A stretch of DNA of 64,000 bases from contig NZ_JAXHBQ010000001.1 in the NCBI RefSeq assembly GCF_042466115.1, forward strand, positions 1,488,001-1,552,000, given 5' to 3'. Below are positions 42,032-49,961 of the stretch, piece by piece. Every line of letters begins with the position of its first letter. The first letter of the stretch is position 1. The stretch is from SW4 sp042466115 (GTDB lineage: Bacteria > Pseudomonadota > Alphaproteobacteria > Rhodobacterales > Rhodobacteraceae). Under the pieces are notes generated by a model. That model worked only from the letters and a program-made list of their open reading frames with translations. It was not told the DNA's origin and did not search any database. The position numbers and the translations under genes are program-made.

Positions 42032-44524
42032 TTAACCGTCCTTGCGGATCGTGGCGTTGGCCGGATCGTAGGGGCTATCCTCGACGATCTCGCAATTCCA
42101 CAGTTTATCCTGCATCTTCACCTGAAGCTTGGTGCCTACTTCGGCGTGTTCGGGTTTGACGTAACCCATCCCAATGGACTTTCCGAATGCCACCGAATAC
42201 CCGCCCGAGGTAAGGCGGCCGGTGCGGGTGTCCCCGTGATACAGCGCCTCGCGGCCCCAGGGATCGGCGTCAGACGGGCCATCAATCAGCAGGGTCACGC
42301 ATTTGGCGCGGATGCCGTGGGCTTCCATTGCGTCCTTGCCGTGGAAATCCTTGGACAGGTCCACGAAGCGTGGCAAATCCGCCTCGAGCGGGGTCGCATC
42401 GCGGCCCAACTCGGTGCCGAACGCGCGGTAGGATTTCTCCATCCGCAGCCAGTTTTGCGCCCGCGCGCCGACCAGCTTCATGCCATGGGGTTCGCCCGCT
42501 TTTTCCAGCAGATCGAACAGGTAATTCTGCATCTCGATCGGGTGGTGCAATTCCCAACCCAGTTCGCCGGTATAGGCCACACGGATCGCGTTGACGGGGC
42601 ACATGCCCAGTTCGATCCGTTTCGCCGACAACCACGGAAAGCGCTTGTTTGACAGCGCGGTTTCCGGTTCTGCGTCCTTGATCACCGCGTTCAAGACATC
42701 GCGCGATTTCGGGCCGGCGATAGCGAGCACGCCCCATTGGGTCGTGACGTTCTGGCACTCGATACGGCCAAATTCGGCCTCTTTGTCCTCGATCGCCTTG
42801 CGCAGGTAGTCGGCATCGTATTCCGTCCAAGCCCCTGCACTCACAAGATAATATTCATCCTCGGACAGGCGCACGATGGTGTATTCCGTGCGGGTCGTGC
42901 CGTGCGCCGTCAGCGCATAGGTCAGGTTGATCCGGCCCACGCGCGGCAGTTTGTTGGTTGTGAACCAATCCAGAAACGCGGTCGCGCCGGGGCCTTTGAC
43001 GATATGTTTGGTGAACGCCGTAGCATCGACCAGACCCACGCCTTCGCGGATCGCCTTTGCCTCCTCAACCGCATATTGCCACCAGCCGCCACGGCGGAAG
43101 GACCGGCTGTCATGGTCGTTGAACCCCATCGGTGCGTAGTAGTTTGGACGTTCCCAGCCGTTGACCCAGCCAAACTGTGCGCCACGTGCAGCCTGACGAT
43201 CATAGGCGGGCGATGTGCGCAGCGGGCGGCAAGCGGGGCGTTCTTCATCGGGGTGGTGCAGGATATAGACGTGGTCGTAGCATTCCTCGTTCTTGCGGGC
43301 CGCAAACTCGGTGGTCATCCAGTCGCCGTAACGCTTGGGGTCAAGGCTTGCCATGTCGATCTCGGCCTCGCCATCGACCATCATCTGCGCAAGGTAATAC
43401 CCGGTGCCACCAGCGGCGGTGATGCCAAAGGAAAACCCTTCGGCCAGCCACATGTTGCGCAGGCCCGGCGCGGGGCCGACCAGCGGGTTGCCATCAGGCG
43501 TATAGCAAATCGGGCCGTTGAAATCATCCTTCAACCCGCTTTCCTCGCAGGACGGGACACGGTGGATCATCGCCATATACTGTTCCTCGATCCGCTCCAG
43601 ATCGAGCGGGAACAGATCGGCACGGAAACTATCGGGAACGCCGTATTCAAACACCGCAGGCGCGTTTTTCTCGTAAACACCCAAGATCCAGCCGCCTCGT
43701 TCCTCGCGCACGTAGGATTGCGCATCGGCGTCACGCACAACAGGGTGTTCTGCCCCACCGTTCTTGCGGTATTCGACCAGCGCCGGGTCTTGATCCATGA
43801 CGATAAACTGGTGTTCGACCGGGATGGCCGGAATCTTGATGCCCAGCTTTTTCGCCGTGGTCTGGGCGTGGTTGCCGGACGCCGTAACCACGTGTTCGGC
43901 GGTAATCACGATCTGTTCGTCAGATGCGACCAGATTGCCGCCCTTTTCCACCATTTTCGTGCAGGTGACCTCCCATGCCGACCCGTTCCAGTGGAACGCG
44001 TCCGCCTGCCACTTGCGTTCGATCACGGCACCGTGCTGGCGCGCGCCCTTGGCCATGGCCTGCGTCACGTCCGCGGGGTTAATATAGCCGTCGGTGTGAT
44101 GATAAAGCGCGCCTTTCAGGTCTTCGGTGCGGATCAGCGGCCAGCGTTCCTTGATCTGCGCGGGCGTCAGCCATTCATAGGGCACATCACAGGTTTCCGC
44201 GGTGGACGCATATAGCATATATTCATCCATGCGTTCATCCGTCTGGGCCATGCGCAGGTTGCCAACCACGGCAAAGCCCGCGTTCAGACCGGTTTCCGCC
44301 TCGAGCGCCTTGTAGAAATCGACCGAATACTTGTGGATATGGGTCGTCGCAAAGGACATGTTGAACAGCGGCAGCAGGCCAGCCGCGTGCCACGTTGACC
44401 CCGATGTCAGTTCGTCGCGTTCCAGCAGCATGACGTCCTTCCAGCCCGCTTTGGCAAGGTGATAGGCAATCGAGGTGCCGACGGCACCACCGCCGACAAC
44501 AAGGGCTTTGACATTGGTTTTCAT
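42032..44524 (-). CDS. dimethylglycine/sarcosine dehydrogenase-type flavoprotein with GcvT domain
   Basis: The product is 830 residues. The N-terminal DAO-type FAD domain begins VVGGGAVGTSIAYHLAKAG (GxGxxG at 11-16), with the FAD-linkage region SGSTWHAAGLLP near 50. The C-terminal half is an aminomethyltransferase fold (GcvT and GcvT_C: ARAQNWLRMEKSYRAFGTEL; GRLTSGGYS). Such enzymes demethylate dimethylglycine, sarcosine or related methylamines and pass the one-carbon unit to tetrahydrofolate. Substrate choice cannot be decided here. It is divergent from panC, with a symmetric operator-like repeat between them. Confidence 0.9.
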   Translation of the reverse strand: MKTNVKALVVGGGAVGTSIAYHLAKAGWKDVMLLERDELTSGSTWHAAGLLPLFNMSFATTHIHKYSVDFYKALEAETGLNAGFAVVGNLRMAQTDERMDEYMLYASTAETCDVPYEWLTPAQIKERWPLIRTEDLKGALYHHTDGYINPADVTQAMAKGARQHGAVIERKWQADAFHWNGSAWEVTCTKMVEKGGNLVASDEQIVITAEHVVTASGNHAQTTAKKLGIKIPAIPVEHQFIVMDQDPALVEYRKNGGAEHPVVRDADAQSYVREERGGWILGVYEKNAPAVFEYGVPDSFRADLFPLDLERIEEQYMAMIHRVPSCEESGLKDDFNGPICYTPDGNPLVGPAPGLRNMWLAEGFSFGITAAGGTGYYLAQMMVDGEAEIDMASLDPKRYGDWMTTEFAARKNEECYDHVYILHHPDEERPACRPLRTSPAYDRQAARGAQFGWVNGWERPNYYAPMGFNDHDSRSFRRGGWWQYAVEEAKAIREGVGLVDATAFTKHIVKGPGATAFLDWFTTNKLPRVGRINLTYALTAHGTTRTEYTIVRLSEDEYYLVSAGAWTEYDADYLRKAIEDKEAEFGRIECQNVTTQWGVLAIAGPKSRDVLNAVIKDAEPETALSNKRFPWLSAKRIELGMCPVNAIRVAYTGELGWELHHPIEMQNYLFDLLEKAGEPHGMKLVGARAQNWLRMEKSYRAFGTELGRDATPLEADLPRFVDLSKDFHGKDAMEAHGIRAKCVTLLIDGPSDADPWGREALYHGDTRTGRLTSGGYSVAFGKSIGMGYVKPEHAEVGTKLQVKMQDKLWNCEIVEDSPYDPANATIRKDG

Positions 44525-44653
44525 GGGGCGACTCTTTCGCTGGCGCATTTCGTTGGCCGCAATTTGGCGCAAATCGCAAGGCGGGGCGAGAGTGTCCCGA
44601 CCACCTTTGGCGCGAATGCGACAGCGGACAGTTGTGAAGCGTCCTGCCGGGCA

Positions 44654-44677
44654 GTAACAATGGCGCAAGATTGTTAC
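44654..44677. promoter_or_regulatory. perfect inverted repeat in front of panC
   Basis: GTAACAAT-N8-ATTGTTAC, with 13 bases to the panC ATG and about 130 bases to the divergent dehydrogenase ATG. A second pair, CAATGG...CCATTG, overlaps it. It looks like a dimeric regulator site. Confidence 0.5.
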
Positions 44678-44690
44678 CATTGGGGAAGAT

Positions 44691-45548
44691 ATGCAGGTCT
44701 GCCGCACCATTTCCGACATCCGCGCTGCGGTGGCCGGCTTTCGCGCCGCCGGCGACACTGTTGGGCTTGTGACGACCATGGGCGCGCTGCACGCGGGGCA
44801 TATGGCGCTGGTCGCTGCGGCCAGGTCAGCACATACCCGCGTGATCGCGACGATATTCGTCAACCCCACGCAATTCGGCGACCCCAAGGACCTTGCCAGC
44901 TATCCGCGCACCGAAGACGCCGATCTGGCGATGCTGCGTGATGCGGGTGTCGATGCGGTGCTGATCCCCGATGCGGCCGAGATTTACCCCGAAGGCGAAG
45001 AAACCATCGTTGAAACCACGCGGCTGGCCAACGTGCTGCACGGGCTTGTGCGCCCCGGCCATTATCGCGGGGTGGCCACGGTTGTGGCGAAACTGTTCAA
45101 CATCAACCAGCCCGACGCCGCCTATTTCGGCGAAAAGGACTATCAACAGCTTCAGGTCATCAAACGCATGGTGCGCGACCTGCATATGCCCTTGGTCATT
45201 CACGGCGTGCCGACCGTGCGCGAACCGGACGGGCTTGCCATGTCATCACGCAACGTGCGCCTGACGGAAAACGACCGCAAGGCGGCTGTGGTTCTGTCGC
45301 GCGCTTTGGACAAAGCCCAAGCCACTGCCGCCCGCCGCGTTCCCATTGACCGGATTGATCAGGCCCTGCGCACCACCATCAACGCCGAACCACGCGCCCG
45401 TCTGCGCGCCGTTGATATCGTTGAACCCGCCACCCTTGCCCCCGCGACGGGGCTGATGAAAGGGCCGATTGCGATCATGCTATCGGTCGAATTCGGCCCC
45501 AACGACAATCCCGTCATGCTAATTGACCAGCGAGAGATCACACCATGA
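44691..45548 (+). CDS. panC: pantothenate synthetase
   Basis: The product is 285 residues with the nucleotidylyl-transferase motif TMGALHAGH (29-37), FVNPTQF at about 60, YFGEKDYQQL and MSSRNVRL. It joins pantoate to beta-alanine with ATP. It is coupled to panB by ATGA, so the two last steps of pantothenate synthesis are cotranscribed. Confidence 0.96.
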   Translation: MQVCRTISDIRAAVAGFRAAGDTVGLVTTMGALHAGHMALVAAARSAHTRVIATIFVNPTQFGDPKDLASYPRTEDADLAMLRDAGVDAVLIPDAAEIYPEGEETIVETTRLANVLHGLVRPGHYRGVATVVAKLFNINQPDAAYFGEKDYQQLQVIKRMVRDLHMPLVIHGVPTVREPDGLAMSSRNVRLTENDRKAAVVLSRALDKAQATAARRVPIDRIDQALRTTINAEPRARLRAVDIVEPATLAPATGLMKGPIAIMLSVEFGPNDNPVMLIDQREITP

Positions 45549-46357
45549 GCAGCCAGACCGAAACCATCCGCCGCAATACCGTGCCGCAAATTGCAGCCCG
45601 CAAGGGCGGTGATCCGATCGTGTCGCTGACATCCTATCATGCGCACACGGCGGCGATTGTCGATAAATACGCCGATTTCATTCTGGTCGGGGATAGTCTG
45701 GGCATGGTCATGCACGGAATGGACAGCACCGTTGGTGTTCCGCTTGACCTGATGATCATGCATGGCAAGGCCGTGGTGCGCGGCACGAAAAAGGCGCTGA
45801 TCGTGGTCGACATGCCCTTTGGCACCTACGAGGAATCGCCAAATATCGCGTTCCGCAACGCGGCCAAGATCATGAAAGAAACCGGCTGTGGCGCGGTGAA
45901 ACTTGAAGGCGGGTCGCGCATGGCCGAAACGATCCACTTTCTGGTGCAGCGCGGGATTCCGGTGATGGCGCACACCGGCCTGACCCCGCAATCATCCCAC
46001 GTCATGGGCGGATTCAAGACCCAAGGCCGCAATGAAGACACATGGGCCGCCCACGAGGACGACGCCCGCGCCGTGGCCAAGGCAGGCGCCTTTGCCGTCG
46101 TGCTGGAAGGCATGGTCGAACCGCTGGCCGCCAAGATCACCAAACAGATCGACATTCCCACCATCGGCATCGGCGCATCCGCCGACTGCGACGGGCAAAT
46201 TCTGGTGCTTGAGGATATGCTGGGCATGAACCCTTGGACTCCGAAATTCGTCAAGGTTTACGGCTCGCTTGGCCCGATGATCGAAGATTCGGTGAAACGT
46301 TACGCCGAAGAGGTGAAAAACCGGTCGTTCCCAAGTGAGGAAGAGGTTTACCGCTAG
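45545..46357 (+). CDS. panB: 3-methyl-2-oxobutanoate hydroxymethyltransferase
   Basis: The product is 270 residues, a TIM barrel with VGDSLGMVMHGMDST, KLEGG near residue 120, GHTGL-like AHTGLTPQS and IGIGAS. It transfers a hydroxymethyl group from methylene-tetrahydrofolate to ketoisovalerate, giving ketopantoate. The 164 bases after it hold no gene; a stem with a T-rich loop at 46389-46412 is not a proper terminator. Confidence 0.96.
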   Translation: MSSQTETIRRNTVPQIAARKGGDPIVSLTSYHAHTAAIVDKYADFILVGDSLGMVMHGMDSTVGVPLDLMIMHGKAVVRGTKKALIVVDMPFGTYEESPNIAFRNAAKIMKETGCGAVKLEGGSRMAETIHFLVQRGIPVMAHTGLTPQSSHVMGGFKTQGRNEDTWAAHEDDARAVAKAGAFAVVLEGMVEPLAAKITKQIDIPTIGIGASADCDGQILVLEDMLGMNPWTPKFVKVYGSLGPMIEDSVKRYAEEVKNRSFPSEEEVYR

Positions 46358-46521
46358 TCGGTCTGGCAGTGATTTGCCCCAAGTTGACCTGCGCGGCATT
46401 TTTGCCGCAGGGGAAACAATCGCGCGCATTCACATGTCGCAAGCGGGCAAATTCATGCTATATGTCTGGCAGTTAAACAAATGAGGGCCGCGCCAATAGT
46501 GGCTCCGTTGAGGATAGTAGT

Positions 46522-46713
46522 ATGACCCGTTTCGCTATTACTGCGCTTGTTGCGGTGACAACTCTTGGTGCGTGTTCTGCCCAAAACAGCGGATACACGT
46601 CCCGTATGGACACACAAAGCATGATGGATATCGGTGGTTTTTCGCCCGATGTGATCGGCGCACGTCCAGACAATGACGACATGCGCTATTCCACGCGCGG
46701 GTTGATCCGGTAA
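46522..46713 (+). CDS. small lipoprotein
   Basis: The product is 63 residues. A lipoprotein signal ends in LGAC (Cys18) followed by SAQ. The mature 46 residues are polar (DTQSMMDIGGFSPDVIGARPDNDD). It resembles short uncharacterised lipoproteins of Rhodobacterales. GAGGA lies about ten bases before the ATG. A 14-codon reading frame ends on its start (ATGA). It probably has its own promoter, since 164 bases separate it from panB. Confidence 0.65.
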   Translation: MTRFAITALVAVTTLGACSAQNSGYTSRMDTQSMMDIGGFSPDVIGARPDNDDMRYSTRGLIR

Positions 46714-46794
46714 CACCCAAAGGTGGGGGAAACCCCCATAAGCGTGTGGGTATCTGTGTGCTAACGTGTTCAGGCATTGAACACGGAGGGCACC

Positions 46795-47436
46795 ATGCAC
46801 CGTTACCCCATCAAAGCCGCCGCGCAACTGGCCGAGGCTGGCAAACACGCAGCAACCCATCCGTCCGTTGCCCCTTTGATCCGGCGCGGGCTGGATCACG
46901 GCGATGTCACGGCCTTTATGCTGAACAATGGTGTGTTGTTGTTACCCGGCAGTAATTCGGTCGGCGATTATATCCTGTTCAATCTACGTGTATTCAAGAT
47001 TGGTGGCACACGTTACCGCCTTGAAGACAGCGCGACCGGCAAGGGCCACAGCGGCGCGATCTGGCATCAGGGTTTCCTCACCTATTCCAAGGCGATCTTT
47101 GACCATTTCGCCGATATCCCGCCAAAATTCATCATCGGGCATTCACTGGGGGCCGCGGCTGCACAAATCCTGTCCAAAAGCTGGGGCGTGCCCGCGATTG
47201 GCTTTGCCGCGCCGCGTCCGCGCTGGGGCGCGACCCGCCTGCGCAACGAACATCTGGCCCTGTCGATCCTGCGCAGCGACGATTTCGTCACCACCCTGCC
47301 CGGCGGCTTTCGCCACCTTGGCACCGCCAAACGGCTGGCCCCGCGCGACAACAACGCCGGCATGGACCACCACATGAAACACTACCGCAAGATCGTCGAC
47401 GAACACGCCGGCAACCTGCCGGTGCAGTGGCCCTAA
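46795..47436 (+). CDS. lipase-like (class 3) alpha/beta hydrolase
   Basis: The product is 213 residues. The nucleophile elbow GHSLGAAAAQIL, the motif AAPRPRWGA, and SDDFVTTLPGGFRHLG match lipase class 3: Ser in GHSLG, Asp in SDD, His in RHLG. No signal peptide is visible, so it is probably cytoplasmic. The substrate is unknown. The ATG at 46795 was chosen with GGAGGG seven bases upstream; a TTG at 46777 is also in frame. The stop shares CTAA with the convergent dehydrogenase. Confidence 0.78.
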   Translation: MHRYPIKAAAQLAEAGKHAATHPSVAPLIRRGLDHGDVTAFMLNNGVLLLPGSNSVGDYILFNLRVFKIGGTRYRLEDSATGKGHSGAIWHQGFLTYSKAIFDHFADIPPKFIIGHSLGAAAAQILSKSWGVPAIGFAAPRPRWGATRLRNEHLALSILRSDDFVTTLPGGFRHLGTAKRLAPRDNNAGMDHHMKHYRKIVDEHAGNLPVQWP

Positions 47437-48419
47437 AGCACCCCCGGCACCACCAGATCGGGCGGGCGGTGGCCGTCGTCGAATGTCTTGATGTTGATGA
47501 TGACCTTCTCGCCCATCTCGATCCGCCCCTCAATCGTGGCGGACCCCATGTGGGGCAGTAACACAACGTTGGGCAGTTCGCGCAGGCGGGGGTTGATCTG
47601 GGACCCGTGCTCGAACACGTCCAGCCCCGCGCCGCCCAGTTCACCAGCCCGCAGCATCCGTGTCAGGGCGTTTTCGTCAATCACTTCCCCGCGCGAGGTG
47701 TTGACGATCACGGCGTCGGCTTTCATCAGTTTCAGCCGCCGTGCGTTCATCAGGTGAAACGTGCTGGGCGTATGCGGACAGTTGATCGAAATCACGTCCA
47801 TCCGCGCGACCATCTGGTCAAGGCTTTCCCAATAGGTCGCCTCAAGCGCGTCCTCGATTTCCGCACGAAGGCGTTTACGATTGTGATAATGCACTTGCAT
47901 CCCGAACGCGGCGGCACGCCGCGCTATCGCCTGCCCGATCCGGCCCATCCCCAAAATGCCCAGACGCCGCCCACCAATCCGTCCGCCCAACATCGCCGTG
48001 GGCGCCCAGCCGCCCCAATCACCCGATTGCATCAACGCAAGCCCTTCGGGAATGCGGCGTGTCACGGCCAGGATCAGCGCAAGGGTCATATCGGCCGTGT
48101 CCTCGGTCACGACACCGGGGGTGTTGGCCACCAGAATGCCGCGCTGACGGGCGGTGTGCACGTCAATATGGTCAATCCCGGCGCCGTAATTGGCGATCAG
48201 CTTCAGTTTCTCGCCTGCCTGCGCCAGAACCTTGGCATCAAGCGTGTCGGTCACCGCAGGCACCAGGACATCCGCGCGCTGCATGGCCGCGGCCAGTTCT
48301 TCGCCGGTCATCGGGGTATCACCGTCGCGCAATTCGACGTTGAACAGCTCTTTCAGGCGGGTTTCGACCACGTCGGGCAACCGTCGCGTGACAACAACAC
48401 TTAGGCGTTTGCTTGGCAT
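47433..48419 (-). CDS. D-2-hydroxyacid dehydrogenase (glyoxylate/hydroxypyruvate reductase type)
   Basis: The product is 328 residues. The NAD-binding motif GMGRIGQAIARRA lies near residue 155, VNTSRGEVID carries the catalytic Arg, GLDVFE the Glu, and LLPHMGS the His. The family reduces 2-keto acids such as glyoxylate, hydroxypyruvate or phenylpyruvate; the specific substrate cannot be read out. A CCTGCGAGAG-like purine run (GAGAGGAGC) lies seven bases before the ATG. It is divergent from the SH3 gene. Confidence 0.92.
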   Translation of the reverse strand: MPSKRLSVVVTRRLPDVVETRLKELFNVELRDGDTPMTGEELAAAMQRADVLVPAVTDTLDAKVLAQAGEKLKLIANYGAGIDHIDVHTARQRGILVANTPGVVTEDTADMTLALILAVTRRIPEGLALMQSGDWGGWAPTAMLGGRIGGRRLGILGMGRIGQAIARRAAAFGMQVHYHNRKRLRAEIEDALEATYWESLDQMVARMDVISINCPHTPSTFHLMNARRLKLMKADAVIVNTSRGEVIDENALTRMLRAGELGGAGLDVFEHGSQINPRLRELPNVVLLPHMGSATIEGRIEMGEKVIINIKTFDDGHRPPDLVVPGVL

Positions 48420-48534
48420 GATCTGCTCCTCTCGCTTCCAAATGCGCGCGTTCTCTGGCAGGTTGCCAGTCAGGCGCAGGCGGCACAAGAACCCCGATGC
48501 CGCAGAGCAGAGAATTTAGGTAACAGGTAGTCCA

Positions 48535-49044
48535 ATGATCGGTTTGGTGCGCAGTCTGATGGTGATTGCCCTTGTGGCAGTGGCGGCAATGGCCAGTGCG
48601 CAGGAAACCGTTGGCGAACTTGGCCCTGAAACCAACCTGCCTCTCCCGCGATTCGTGTCGATGAAGGCGAACGAGGGCAACGTGCGGCGCGGCCCGTCGC
48701 TAAGTCACCGGATTGACTGGGTGTTCAACCGCCGCGACATGCCACTACAGATCGTCGATGAATACGGCCACTGGCGGCGCGTGATTGACCGTGACGGCGT
48801 GGGCGGCTGGGTGCATTATTCGCTGCTGTCGGGCACGCGCACGGTGATCGTTGATCAAGACCTGCTGCCGCTTCATGCCCGCGCGGATGATACATCGCCC
48901 GAAACGGCTGTGCTGGAAGTTGGCGTGATTGCCCGCCTTGGCGAATGCAATGAAACCTATTGCCGCCTGACGGCAGGTGGCTATCGCGGCTGGGCCCCGA
49001 AATCGGCCCTTTGGGGTGTTGGCGCGGATGAAATGCGCGACTAG
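48535..49044 (+). CDS. exported SH3-domain protein
   Basis: The product is 169 residues with a signal peptide ending ASA-Q (about residue 22). Two bacterial SH3-like modules follow: about 40-95 (MKANEGNVRRGPS...WRRVIDRDGVGGWVHYSLLSG) and 98-160 (the second with GECNETYCRLTAGGYRGWAPKSALWGV). Such proteins sit in the periplasm and may bind peptidoglycan. Nine bases separate it from the CDF gene, so they may be cotranscribed, though no common job is obvious. Confidence 0.85.
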   Translation: MIGLVRSLMVIALVAVAAMASAQETVGELGPETNLPLPRFVSMKANEGNVRRGPSLSHRIDWVFNRRDMPLQIVDEYGHWRRVIDRDGVGGWVHYSLLSGTRTVIVDQDLLPLHARADDTSPETAVLEVGVIARLGECNETYCRLTAGGYRGWAPKSALWGVGADEMRD

Positions 49045-49052
49045 ACTTGGGC

Positions 49053-49961
49053 ATGAACGCTAAGAATGACAAGACCCTGAACCTGTCCGCCGGCCTGATG
49101 TCGGTGACAGTTGCACTGATCCTTGTGCTGGCAAAACTCTGGGCACTTGGGCAAACCGGATCGCTGGCCGTTGCCGCCACTTTGGCCGACAGCGCGATGG
49201 ATTTGATGATGTCTCTCGGCGGTCTTGCCGCGATTGCCTATGCGGCCAAACCCGCCGATGACGACCACAACTTCGGCCATACCTCGGCCGAGGATCTGGC
49301 CGCCCTTGGCCAGTCCCTGTTTATCCTGATTTCCGCCGGTGTGATTGCTGTCGCTGCCATATTCCGCCTGCTTGATGACAACGTAACCCTGCCCGAACGC
49401 GAACAGCAGGGCATGGCCGTCATCGTGTTTTCCATCGTTCTGACACTGGGTCTCGTGCTGTGGCAACGCCGCGTCGCGCGCAGCACGGGCAATCGCGTGG
49501 TCAAGGCCGACAGCCTGCACTATCTGGGCGATCTGATCCCCAATATCGGGGCTTTACTGGCGCTTTGGGCCTCGGCGGCTTTGGGGTTGGGGCAGGTCGA
49601 TAGCGTTGTCGCGCTGGGGGCCGCAGCCCTGTTGGCCGTGGGTGCCCTGCGCATCGGCAAGGGTGCATGGGACGCGCTGATGGACCGGCAGGCAGACCCG
49701 GACATGATCGAAGGGATCGCCAAGATCGCTGGCAGTTTTGAAGGTGTGCACGGGTTTCACGACCTCAAGACCCGCGTTGCTGGAAGCCGCGTTTTCGTGA
49801 ACCTGCATATTGAACTCGACGGCACGCAAACCCTGAACGAAGCGCATGCAATCGGCGCGGCCCTGCGCCGCGCGATCCTGCACGCCTATCCGCGCGCCGA
49901 TGTTCTGATCCACAAAGACCCGCTGGGCGTCGAACCCCACCCCGACGATCCCAGCCGCTAA
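49053..49961 (+). CDS. cation diffusion facilitator (FieF-like)
   Basis: The product is 302 residues. Six membrane helices are expected in the first 200 residues. The tetrahedral metal site of the FieF/YiiP type is complete: Asp46 and Asp50 (DSAMD) in helix 2, His156 and Asp160 (HYLGD) in helix 5. The C-terminal domain (from about 205) has HGFHDLKTR and HIELDG. It exports Zn2+ or Fe2+ in exchange for protons. The ATG at 49053 was chosen over a TTG at 49047. It is convergent with the M3 peptidase and overlaps its end by four bases. Confidence 0.92.
   Translation: MNAKNDKTLNLSAGLMSVTVALILVLAKLWALGQTGSLAVAATLADSAMDLMMSLGGLAAIAYAAKPADDDHNFGHTSAEDLAALGQSLFILISAGVIAVAAIFRLLDDNVTLPEREQQGMAVIVFSIVLTLGLVLWQRRVARSTGNRVVKADSLHYLGDLIPNIGALLALWASAALGLGQVDSVVALGAAALLAVGALRIGKGAWDALMDRQADPDMIEGIAKIAGSFEGVHGFHDLKTRVAGSRVFVNLHIELDGTQTLNEAHAIGAALRRAILHAYPRADVLIHKDPLGVEPHPDDPSR

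Noticed and set aside
42737..44215. 492-codon plus-strand open frame opposite the GcvT-type dehydrogenase
   Set aside because: Lies wholly within a well-supported gene on the other strand and shows no recognisable motif or ribosome site.
46389..46412. Terminator after panB
   Set aside because: The stem is GC-rich but the T run sits in the loop and none follows the stem.
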